In this document: positions 1 through 7,671 of the stretch, one piece after another
Layout of the letters: the number at the start of each line of letters is the position of its first letter
Numbering within the stretch: position 1 is the first letter of the stretch
DNA from: Kineosporia aurantiaca JCM 3230
GTDB lineage: Bacteria > Actinomycetota > Actinomycetes > Actinomycetales > Kineosporiaceae
Length of the DNA: 64,000 nt
Direction of reading: 5' to 3'
NCBI GenBank assembly: GCA_000719025.1
Contig: JODP01000004.1
Span: 124,001 to 188,000 of the forward strand
Notes under the pieces: model-generated
The model's input: only the letters and a program-made list of their open reading frames with translations
What the model was told of the DNA's origin: nothing
The model's database searches: none
Translations under genes and position numbers: made by a program

Positions 1-2133
1 AGCGCCTTTGCCCTGCCCGCCGATCTCGACGCCAAGGCCGTCCCGGCCCTCATCGCCGCGGACGAGCAGCACTTCGGCGCGATCGCGGACACCCTCGAAC
101 GGTCCGTCGCCGATCTGGAGGAACGCCTGGCCGAGGCCCGCCGGGCGCCGGGCGGGATCAACATCAAGGCGATCGAGCGGGATCAGGAGATCCACCGCCT
201 GACCGCCCGCCTGCGCACCCTGAACCGGTTCGGCCTGGACCTGTGCCTGGGCCGGATGCTCCGGGAGGGTGAGCCGGAGCCGGTCTACATCGGCCGGCTG
301 GGCCTGACCGCCCCCGACGGCACCCGGTTGCTGCACGACTGGCGCTCGCCGGTGTCCGAGCCGTTCTTCGGGGCCACCCACGGCAGTCCGATGGGCCTGG
401 CCAGCCGGCGGCGGTACCGGTGGACGAACGGCCGGATCACCGATTACTGGGACGAGGTGTTCGATCCGGACGCCTTCGCCGGAAACGCCGCGCTGGACGA
501 CCAGTCCGCGTTCATCGCCAGCCTGGGGAGCAACCGGTCGGCCCGGATGCGGGACGTCCTCGGCACGATCCAGTCCGACCAGGACGCGATCATCCGGGCG
601 GGTTCCCGGGGCGCGCTGGTGGTGGACGGAGGACCGGGGACCGGTAAGACCGTGGTGGCGCTGCACCGAACGGCCTATCTGCTGTACTCCGACCCGCGGC
701 TCGGGCATCGGCGGGGTGGGGTGCTCTTCGTCGGGCCGCACCAGCCCTACCTGGACTACGTCGGCGATGTGCTGCCGAGCCTGGGCGAGGAGAGCGTGCG
801 CACCTGCACCCTGCGCGACCTGGTGCCGGAGGGGGCGAAGGCGAGGCCGGAGGCCGATCCGGAGGTTGCGCGGCTGAAGTCGGCCGCGAGCGTGACCCAG
901 GTGATCGACGCCGCGGCGAAGTTCTACGAGGAACCGCCGACCGAGGGGCTGGAGATCAGCACGCCCTGGGCGGACGACCTGTGGCTGAGCGCCGAGGACT
1001 GGGCCGCCGCCTTCGGCTCGCTCTCCCCCGGCACCCCGCACAACGAGGCGCCGGACCTGATCCTCGACGAACTGGTCACCCTGCTGGCCGACAAGCACGA
1101 CGAGGAGACCGAGGTCGACCCGGTCCAGCTGCGCAAGTGGCTGCCGCAGAATGCCGAGCTGATGGCGGCCCTGAACCAGGCCTGGCCCTGGCTCGAGCCC
1201 ACCGACCTGGTCGCCGACCTCTGGTCGGTGCCGGCCTACCTGCGCCGGTGCGCCCCCTGGCTCGACCGCGACGAGATCCGGCGGCTGCAGCGCAGGAACA
1301 CGCACGCCTGGACGGTGGAGGACCTGCCGTTCCTGGACGCTGCACGCCAGCGGCTGGGCGATCCGGAGGCCTTCCGCCGGAGGCGGAGGGCGGAGGCCGC
1401 GGCGGAGGCGCAGCGGCAGGACCGGGGCGACGTCACCTTCGAGATTCTCGGGGCACAGGACGATTTCGAGGGCCCGATGCAGATGCTGCGGGGCCAGGAC
1501 CTGCAGAACGCGCTGATCGACGACGCCGGTCTGCCCACCGGGAACCGGGACGAGCTGGCCGGGCCCTTCGCCCACATCGTCGTGGACGAGGCCCAGGAAC
1601 TCACCGACGCCGAATGGCAGATGCTGCTGCTGCGCAACCCGGCCCGCAGCTTCACCATCGTCGGCGACCGGGCCCAGGCCCGGCACGGCTTCACCGAGTC
1701 GTGGCCGGAGCGGCTGCACCGGATCGGCCTGGAGCGGATCGAGCTGGCCTCGCTCAGCATCAACTACCGCACCCCCGAAGAGGTGATGGCCGAGGCCGAA
1801 CCGGTGATCCGCGCCGTCCTGCCGGACGCCAACGTGCCGACCTCGATCCGCCGCAGCGGCCGCCCGGTGCTCCACGGCTCGGCCGGCGACCTGCCCGACA
1901 TCCTGGACCAGTGGCTGGCCGAGCACCACGAGGGAGTCGCCTGCGTAATCGGCGACCACACGTTCCGCCCGGCCCCCCGCGTCCGCTCCCTCACCCCGAC
2001 CCTGGCCAAGGGCCTGGAGTTCGACCTCGTCGTGCTGGTCGACGCGGACCGGTTCGGCGACGGCATCGAGGGCGCGGTCGACCGCTACGTCGCGATGACC
2101 CGGGCGACCCAGCAACTCGTGATGCTCAGCTGA
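1..2133 (+). CDS. HelD-like UvrD/PcrA-family ATPase, 5' end outside window
   Basis: The frame is open from the first base, so the N-terminus lies outside the window. A charged coiled-coil stretch (about nt 60-230) precedes the DWRSP motif typical of HelD. Walker A GGPGTGKT lies near nt 630, the Walker B-like VDEAQE near nt 1585, then IVGDRAQ, a NYRTPEE motif and a C-terminal AKGLEFD...VAMTRA block. HelD proteins are superfamily 1 ATPases that remove stalled or hibernating RNA polymerase from DNA; some actinobacterial versions protect against rifampicin. That role is inferred from family membership. The gene stands alone and converges on the SDR at 3110-2145. Confidence 0.88.
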   Translation, partial: SAFALPADLDAKAVPALIAADEQHFGAIADTLERSVADLEERLAEARRAPGGINIKAIERDQEIHRLTARLRTLNRFGLDLCLGRMLREGEPEPVYIGRLGLTAPDGTRLLHDWRSPVSEPFFGATHGSPMGLASRRRYRWTNGRITDYWDEVFDPDAFAGNAALDDQSAFIASLGSNRSARMRDVLGTIQSDQDAIIRAGSRGALVVDGGPGTGKTVVALHRTAYLLYSDPRLGHRRGGVLFVGPHQPYLDYVGDVLPSLGEESVRTCTLRDLVPEGAKARPEADPEVARLKSAASVTQVIDAAAKFYEEPPTEGLEISTPWADDLWLSAEDWAAAFGSLSPGTPHNEAPDLILDELVTLLADKHDEETEVDPVQLRKWLPQNAELMAALNQAWPWLEPTDLVADLWSVPAYLRRCAPWLDRDEIRRLQRRNTHAWTVEDLPFLDAARQRLGDPEAFRRRRRAEAAAEAQRQDRGDVTFEILGAQDDFEGPMQMLRGQDLQNALIDDAGLPTGNRDELAGPFAHIVVDEAQELTDAEWQMLLLRNPARSFTIVGDRAQARHGFTESWPERLHRIGLERIELASLSINYRTPEEVMAEAEPVIRAVLPDANVPTSIRRSGRPVLHGSAGDLPDILDQWLAEHHEGVACVIGDHTFRPAPRVRSLTPTLAKGLEFDLVVLVDADRFGDGIEGAVDRYVAMTRATQQLVMLS

Positions 2134-2144
2134 GCGCGCAACCC

Positions 2145-3110
2145 CTAGCTCCGGAAGGCGTCCACCCCGGTCAACTCGGCCGAAAGCGTCCACAGACGTT
2201 CCGCTTCGGCCGGATCCACGGCATGCTGCATGACCCCACCCTGGGAGTAGGTGAATTCCGTGGTCATCCGGGCCACCTCGACGTTCTCGAGGTACTGCCC
2301 GCCCAGAGCGGCCAGCCGGGGCGCGGTCGCCGCCCAGACCTGGGTCGCCGCGCCCTGCTCAGGCGTCTTCATATGGACCCCCTCGGGAATGCTCCCGTCC
2401 TCGTTCACCCAGCCCAGGGCCACCATCTCGGCCGGCGGCAGGAACCGCTGCAGCTCCGTGTCGATCGTGCCCGGATGCACCGAGAACGCCTTGATCCCGG
2501 ACCCCGCGCCGAGCCGGTCCAGGTGCACGGCGAGCAGGCTGACCGCCGACTTCGACTGCCCGTAGGCCAGCCACTTGTCGTATTCACCCTTCTCGAACTG
2601 CACGTCGTCCCAGCGCATCCCGCTGGCCATGTGGGCCCCCGAGCTGACCATCACCACCCGGGAGCCCTCCCGCAGGGCCGGGTGGAGCCGGTTCACCAGG
2701 GCGAAGTGCCCGAGATGGTTGACCGCGAACTGCGATTCCCAGCCCGGGCCGACCCGGGTCAGCGGCGGCGCCATGATCCCGGCCGAGGCGACGATCAGGT
2801 CGAGATCCCGGCCGGAGGCCAGGAACCGCCCGGCGAAGGTCGTGACGCTGTCCAGATCGCCGAGATCCAGCTCGTCGACCTCCACCCCGGCCACCCCGGC
2901 CAGCGCCTGCTCGGCCACCTCCCGGCGCCGGGCCGGCACCACGACCGTGGCCCCGGCCTTGACCAGGGCGGTGGTGGTGGCCAGCCCCACGCCGGAATAG
3001 CCCCCGGTGACGACGGCGGTGCGCCCGGTCAGGTCGATGCCCTCCAGAACGTCCTGGGTCGTCGACCCGGCCCCGAAACCCGACCCGATCGGCTGCTGTG
3101 CTGTGCTCAC
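2145..3110 (-). CDS. SDR family NAD(P)-dependent oxidoreductase
   Basis: A 321-residue short-chain dehydrogenase. The cofactor motif TGGYSGVG lies at residues 35-42, NAG-type ASAGIM follows, and the catalytic YGQSK is near residue 185. The N-terminal extension before the Rossmann strand and the insert after the active site resemble retinol-dehydrogenase-like SDRs of actinobacteria. The GTG start is supported by AAGGAGA about 8 bases upstream. It is divergent from an XRE/MmyB-type regulator, an arrangement in which the regulator commonly controls the oxidoreductase. Substrate unknown. Confidence 0.85.
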   Translation of the reverse strand: MSTAQQPIGSGFGAGSTTQDVLEGIDLTGRTAVVTGGYSGVGLATTTALVKAGATVVVPARRREVAEQALAGVAGVEVDELDLGDLDSVTTFAGRFLASGRDLDLIVASAGIMAPPLTRVGPGWESQFAVNHLGHFALVNRLHPALREGSRVVMVSSGAHMASGMRWDDVQFEKGEYDKWLAYGQSKSAVSLLAVHLDRLGAGSGIKAFSVHPGTIDTELQRFLPPAEMVALGWVNEDGSIPEGVHMKTPEQGAATQVWAATAPRLAALGGQYLENVEVARMTTEFTYSQGGVMQHAVDPAEAERLWTLSAELTGVDAFRS

Positions 3111-3241
3111 TGCGTCTCCTTCAGCGTCCAGTGCTCGTACGGCAGTCAGCCAACCCGCCCCCGACCTGCGGTAACAGACTCTGCGAAGGGGGTACTGCGG
3201 GTATCTGGCCCAGCGCCCCGGGCGCGGCGTACCGTGGCCGA

Positions 3242-4123
3242 GTGGGTAGCGGCAAGCAGGTTCAGGCGGAGGTCCGCCAGCTGATCAGCGACTTTCTCTC
3301 GACCCGGCGGGCGGGGCTGCCGCCGGAGAAGGCAGGCCTGGCCCTGGGCCCGAACCGGCGGGTGAAGGGGCTGCGCCGCGAAGAGGTCGCGGCGCTGGCC
3401 GGGATCAGCGTGGAGTACTACGTGCGGCTGGAGCGAGGTCGGGCGAGCGGCGCCTCGGACGGGGTTCTGGAGGGGGTCAGTCGTGCCCTCCAGCTGGACG
3501 GGGCCGAGCGCTCCCACCTGAACGACCTGCTCCGCAGCAGCGCCGGTACCCGTGCGTGCGAAGTACCCATCGCCCCCGGCCCGTTGCGCCCGCCCGTGCA
3601 GCGCATCCTGGACTCGATGTCCACCACGCCCGCAATCGTCCTCAATCCGCGCCTGGAAGTCGTCGGCACCAATGCCCTGGGCCGGGCCCTGCTTCCGGAG
3701 ACCGGGGACCTGGGCCGCTCCCTGTTCCTGGATCCGCGATCCCGGACGTTCTGGCGCGAGTGGGACGTCGTGGCCGACGATGCGGTCAATCGTCTCCGGG
3801 CCGACGCCGGGCGCAATCCCTGCGACCGGTCACTCGCCGGTCTCGTCGCCGAACTGGCCGAGAGCAGCCCGGAATTCGGCCCGCGCTGGGCCCGCCACGA
3901 CGTGCGGGTGCAGACCAGCGGGACCCGGCGGATCCATCACCCGATCGTGGGTGATCTCGAACTGCCCTTCGAGAGCACCCCGCTGGCCTCCGACCCGGGC
4001 CTGACCCTGCTGATGTTCACCGCCGAGTCCCGGTCGGCCTCCGAGGACGCCCTGAAGCTTTTGGCCATCCCGGCCGCTCAGTCCTCCGCGAGCAGCCGGC
4101 GGGCGCCGGCCAGCAACTCCTGA
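3242..4123 (+). CDS. XRE-family regulator with MmyB-like ligand-binding domain
   Basis: The GTG start at 3242 gives 293 residues; upstream codons in the same frame do not look protein-like. An N-terminal helix-turn-helix contains LRREEVAALAGISVEYYVRLERG, here split as LRREEVAALAG and ISVEYYVRLERG. It is followed by a PAS-like MmyB domain (about residues 100-265) with the usual LNPRLEVVGTN-type strand. Such proteins typically repress a divergent oxidoreductase gene, here the SDR at 3110-2145. The last 46 bases overlap the 3' end of the convergent TetR gene. Confidence 0.85.
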   Translation: MGSGKQVQAEVRQLISDFLSTRRAGLPPEKAGLALGPNRRVKGLRREEVAALAGISVEYYVRLERGRASGASDGVLEGVSRALQLDGAERSHLNDLLRSSAGTRACEVPIAPGPLRPPVQRILDSMSTTPAIVLNPRLEVVGTNALGRALLPETGDLGRSLFLDPRSRTFWREWDVVADDAVNRLRADAGRNPCDRSLAGLVAELAESSPEFGPRWARHDVRVQTSGTRRIHHPIVGDLELPFESTPLASDPGLTLLMFTAESRSASEDALKLLAIPAAQSSASSRRAPASNS

Positions 4124-4638
4124 CGCAGGTCCTCGTCCGGCAGCCCGGCCACCATCGGGTCGGTGCCGCTGAGCATCAGCCCGGCATTGAACATCGAGAC
4201 CGCCACCCGCCGCGAGGGCGAGGGATCCGGGCCCAGCAGCAGGCCGAGCACCCGCTCGCCGTGCCCCCGCAGGATCGGGTTGGAGCCGAGCAGAGCGGCC
4301 ACGCCCGGGTCGCCGTGCGTCACCGCCGACAGTTCCCGGCCGTTGATCACCAGGTCGACCAGGCCGTTCAGCAGCACCTCGACCTGCTCGCCCCGGTCGG
4401 TGATCGGCTCGGCCGCGGCCAGCAGCACCCCCAGCGACTCCACGGCCGGCTGGACCACGGCCTCGATCAGCGCGTCCTTGGTGGCGAACTGGTGGTAGAC
4501 GGTGGCCTTGGCCACCCCCAGCCGGTCGGCGATCTGCTGCAAAGAGGTTCCGTGCACGCCGTTCTCGGCGAACAGCGCAAGCGCCGTCACCAGGATGCGC
4601 TCACGCGTCTCCCCGCGTCGACCGACCGGCCTGGCCAC
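4078..4638 (-). CDS. TetR/AcrR family transcriptional regulator
   Basis: A 186-residue repressor-type protein. The N-terminal helix-turn-helix (about residues 10-55) carries TRERILVTALALFAENG and ADRLGVAKATVYHQF, the family hallmark; the rest is a variable helical ligand-binding domain. It begins 4 bases after the stop of the SDR at 5503-4643, so the two form an operon. The twin palindromes upstream of that SDR are the obvious candidate operators, which would make the repressor autoregulated. Ligand unknown. Confidence 0.88.
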   Translation of the reverse strand: MARPVGRRGETRERILVTALALFAENGVHGTSLQQIADRLGVAKATVYHQFATKDALIEAVVQPAVESLGVLLAAAEPITDRGEQVEVLLNGLVDLVINGRELSAVTHGDPGVAALLGSNPILRGHGERVLGLLLGPDPSPSRRVAVSMFNAGLMLSGTDPMVAGLPDEDLRQELLAGARRLLAED

Positions 4639-4642
4639 GCCG

Positions 4643-5503
4643 TTACCGGTTGGTCCGGCCGAGGTCGACCGGCAGCTGGATGCCGGTCACGTGCCGGGCC
4701 TCGTCCGAGGCCAGCCAGGCGACCGCGGCGGCGATGTCCTCGGCCTGGCTGATCCCGTCCGGCAGGCTGCCCATGAACATCGGGGCGAGCAGCGGGTACT
4801 GCGCCGAGAAGCTCTGGATCTCGGTCATCTGCAGGCCGGTCAGCACGCCGTGCGGGTGGACGGTGTTCACCCGGATACGGTACTCGGCCAGTTCGTTGGC
4901 CAGCGTCTTGGACAGCCCGGTGACGCCGTGCTTGGCCGCCACGTAGTCGCCCAGGAAGGGCAGCCCGACCAGGCCGGCCACCGAGCTGGTGAACACGATG
5001 GCCCCGCCCTCGCCCTGCTCGATCATGATCGGGATGGCCGCCTTGGCGGTGTGGAAGGCGCCGTTCAGGTTGATGTCGAGGGTGGTCCGCCAGTGCTCGG
5101 CGTCGATCTCCCAGACCCGGGCGGCCGAGGTCATGCCGGCGTTGGCGATCACCACGTCGAGCCGCCCCAGCTCCTGGACGGCGGCCTTCAGGGTGGACTC
5201 GACCGCGTCGTAGTCGCGGATGTCGGCCTGGATCGGGACGATCCGCCGGTCCAGCTTCTCCACCTGGGCGACGGTCTCGGCCAGGTCCTCCGGGGTGGAG
5301 CCGGAGTAGGTGGTGGTGGGGATGTCGGCGCACAGGTCGAGGGCGATGATGTCCGCCCCCTCGGCGGCCAGCCGGACCGCCTCGGCCCGGCCCTGACCCC
5401 GGGCGGCACCGGTGACGAAGGCGACCTTGCCGACGTAGCGGCGGGCGATCGGCTCGGACGGGACCGGCCGGGCGGGGACCGGGTTCTCGGGAAGGACGCT
5501 CAT
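4643..5503 (-). CDS. Mycofactocin-coupled SDR family oxidoreductase
   Basis: A 286-residue SDR. The cofactor motif GAARGQGR and the long insertion after the acidic strand (ALDLCADIPTTTYSGSTPED) are the hallmark of the TIGR03971 subfamily. These enzymes hold NAD(H) tightly and pass electrons to the peptide-derived cofactor mycofactocin. The NAG motif is present, and the catalytic YVAAK lies near residue 180. The ATG is preceded by GGAGGAGATCAACG, a strong ribosome binding site. It is first in an operon with the TetR repressor downstream. The substrate is probably an alcohol or hydroxysteroid-like compound, by family only. Confidence 0.87.
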   Translation of the reverse strand: MSVLPENPVPARPVPSEPIARRYVGKVAFVTGAARGQGRAEAVRLAAEGADIIALDLCADIPTTTYSGSTPEDLAETVAQVEKLDRRIVPIQADIRDYDAVESTLKAAVQELGRLDVVIANAGMTSAARVWEIDAEHWRTTLDINLNGAFHTAKAAIPIMIEQGEGGAIVFTSSVAGLVGLPFLGDYVAAKHGVTGLSKTLANELAEYRIRVNTVHPHGVLTGLQMTEIQSFSAQYPLLAPMFMGSLPDGISQAEDIAAAVAWLASDEARHVTGIQLPVDLGRTNR

Positions 5504-5527
5504 CGTTGATCTCCTCCAGCGGGTTCA

Positions 5528-5569
5528 GTTAGCCGAACGGCTGACTCCAAAGCTAGCCGATCGGCTAAC
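5528..5569. promoter_or_regulatory. Twin TetR-type operators
   Basis: Two 18-base imperfect palindromes, GTTAGCCGAACGGCTGAC (5528-5545) and GCTAGCCGATCGGCTAAC (5552-5569), share the half-site GTTAGCCG and have centres 24 bases apart. They lie immediately upstream of the SDR/TetR operon that starts at 5503, where they would cover its promoter. The regulator assignment is inferred from position. Confidence 0.7.
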
Positions 5570-5588
5570 CCGCGTAAATGGAGGACGC

Positions 5589-6662
5589 TCAGTAGCGCTG
5601 GTCACTCGCGGTGAGGGTCGGGTAGGGCTCGAGGCGCACCCCGTCCACGTTGGCGCCGGCCAGTTCCAGGGCCGGGGCGTGCTGGTTGGCGAAGTACGGG
5701 AAGGGCAGCACCGGGGTGGACAGCTCGTCCAGGCGGGCCCGGTCGGCCGGGGGCAGCTCCAGGTCGAGGGCGCTCAGATTGGCCTCGAGCTGCCGCATCG
5801 AGCGGACTCCGAGCAGGGTGGAGGTCACCCCGGGACGTCCCTGCACCCAGGACAACGCCACCTCGGCCGAGCTGACCCCGAGCGAGGCGGCGATCTTGTT
5901 CACCTCGTCGATCACCAGGAAGTCGCTCTCCCGGGGCCGGACCAGCCCGCCCCGGCTACCGCCGTGCGGCGCCGAGGTGCTGGAGTACTTGCCGGACAGG
6001 AAGCCGTTGCGCAGCGGGCTCCAGGGCAGCACCCCGATCCCGAACTCCTGCGCGGCCGGGATCAGCTCGGCCTCGCTGGTCCTTTCCAGCAGCGAGTACT
6101 CCAGCTGCAGGGCGGTGACCGGAACCCAGTTCCGGAGCTGCGCCAGCAGGCTCGCCTCGGCCACCCGCCAGGCCGGCAGGTCGGAAAGCACGACGTAGCG
6201 GATCTTTCCGGCCGTCACCAGGTCGTCCAGGGTCCGCAGGGTCTCCTCCAACGGCGTGGTGGGGCTGTAGTTGTGCACCCAGTACAGGTCGACGTAGTCG
6301 GTCCGCAGCCGCCGCAACGAGTCCTCGAGCTGGTGAATGATCCCCTTCCGGCCCACTCCCCCGCCGTTCGGATCGCCCAGGTGCAGGTTGCCGAAGAACT
6401 TGGTGCCGATCACCAGCCGGTCCCGCTGGGCCGGGCGGGCGGCCAGCCAGTCGCCGATGATCTTCTCGGAATGACCGTTGGTGTAGATGTTCGCGGTATC
6501 GATCGAGTTCCCGCCGGCATCGACGTAGGCCGAGAGCAGGCGGGCAGAGTCCTCCGGGCTCGCACCCCAGCCGAAGTCCTCGCCGAAGGTCATGGCACCC
6601 AGGGTGAACGGGCTGACCCGGAGGCCGGAGCGGCCGAGGGTGAGGTAAGAGCTGAGCGACAC
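5589..6662 (-). CDS. Aldo/keto reductase
   Basis: A 357-residue TIM-barrel oxidoreductase. The catalytic tetrad is visible: Asp and Tyr in DTANIYTNG, Lys in GTKFFG and His in WVHNYSP. The C-terminal cofactor segment GVRSMRQLEANL is also present. The GTG start follows GTGAGGAAACACC. It is divergent from the AraC-type activator at 6793, a common pairing for inducible aldo/keto reductases. Its operon is limited to itself: the next genes downstream have their own operators. Likely NADPH-dependent reduction of an aldehyde or sugar ketone; substrate not predictable. Confidence 0.87.
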   Translation of the reverse strand: MSLSSYLTLGRSGLRVSPFTLGAMTFGEDFGWGASPEDSARLLSAYVDAGGNSIDTANIYTNGHSEKIIGDWLAARPAQRDRLVIGTKFFGNLHLGDPNGGGVGRKGIIHQLEDSLRRLRTDYVDLYWVHNYSPTTPLEETLRTLDDLVTAGKIRYVVLSDLPAWRVAEASLLAQLRNWVPVTALQLEYSLLERTSEAELIPAAQEFGIGVLPWSPLRNGFLSGKYSSTSAPHGGSRGGLVRPRESDFLVIDEVNKIAASLGVSSAEVALSWVQGRPGVTSTLLGVRSMRQLEANLSALDLELPPADRARLDELSTPVLPFPYFANQHAPALELAGANVDGVRLEPYPTLTASDQRY

Positions 6663-6792
6663 GGTGTTTCCTCACTTGCCGAAGGATTCTGACCTGCTCC
6701 ATTCCACTCCCGATCGGGCCGCCACCCCTAGAACGATCCGGGCTCCGCGTTGCACGATCCGCTCAACTTCTTCCGGGCGCATACTGGGGCTC

Positions 6793-7671
6793 GTGAACAG
6801 GCTGACCGAGCTCCAGGACCAGATCGAGCGCCTCGCCGGGCGGGGCCCGGCGCAGCGGCAGCTCGGTCTGCCGGGCCTGTCGGTGATGCGCAGCACCGGT
6901 ACCACCCATCCGGGCGGCGGGGTCTCGCGCCCGACCATGGCCCTGACCGCGGCCGGCGCCAAGCTCGCCGTCCTGGGCGAGCAGCCGTTTGAGTACCACG
7001 CCGGCGAATACCTCATCTCCACCCTGGATCTCCCGATCACCTCGCGGATCACCCAGGCCGATCCCTACCTCGCCGTCGGCCTGGCGATCCGCCCCGAGCT
7101 GATCGCTGAACTCGTCCTCGGCGACCCCACCGGCCCGCACCGCAAGGAGGCTCCCGGCATGGGCGTCGCCGCGGCCTCGCCGGACCTGCTCGACGCCGTG
7201 CTCCGCCTGCTGCGCCTCACCGAGAACCCCACGGATTCCCCGGTTCTCGCCGCCGGCCTGGAACGTGAGATCCACTGGCGCCTCCTGACCGGTCCCCTGG
7301 GCTCCAGCGTGCGCCAGATCGGCCTCGCCGACAGCCGGATCTCGCTGGTCGGCCGGGCCACCCGCTGGATCACCGAACGCTTCGACCAGGTGATCCGGAT
7401 CGACGAACTGGCCGCCTTCGTCGGCGTCAGCGTGCCCACCCTGAACCGCTCGTTCCGCGCCGTCACCGCGATGAGCCCGCTGCAGTACCAGAAGCAGATC
7501 CGGCTGCAGGGGGCGCGGGTTCAGCTGATGAGCGCGCCCGTCGACGTGGCGGCCGTGGGCTACGCGGTCGGGTACGACAGCCCGTCCCAGTTCAGCCGCG
7601 AGTACCGGCGGCTCTTCGGCGCCCCGCCCGGGCAGGACGCGCAGCGGCTCCAGAGTCAGGCCGCGTCCTGA
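6793..7671 (+). CDS. AraC family regulator with AraC_N cupin domain
   Basis: The GTG at 6793 gives 292 residues and the expected N-terminus. An AraC_N-type cupin effector domain (residues 1-160, with LAVGLAIRPELIAEL) is followed by two C-terminal helix-turn-helix motifs, the second ending VGYDSPSQFSREYRRLFG. It is divergent from the aldo/keto reductase, its likely target. Its stop codon overlaps the ATG of the next gene by one base (TGATG), so the glycosidase-like gene is translationally coupled and probably belongs to the same response. Confidence 0.86.
   Translation: MNRLTELQDQIERLAGRGPAQRQLGLPGLSVMRSTGTTHPGGGVSRPTMALTAAGAKLAVLGEQPFEYHAGEYLISTLDLPITSRITQADPYLAVGLAIRPELIAELVLGDPTGPHRKEAPGMGVAAASPDLLDAVLRLLRLTENPTDSPVLAAGLEREIHWRLLTGPLGSSVRQIGLADSRISLVGRATRWITERFDQVIRIDELAAFVGVSVPTLNRSFRAVTAMSPLQYQKQIRLQGARVQLMSAPVDVAAVGYAVGYDSPSQFSREYRRLFGAPPGQDAQRLQSQAAS

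Noticed and set aside
981..3284. A 767-codon open frame through HelD and the SDR
   Set aside because: Arg/Pro/Gly-rich, no domain, overlaps two convincing genes on both strands.
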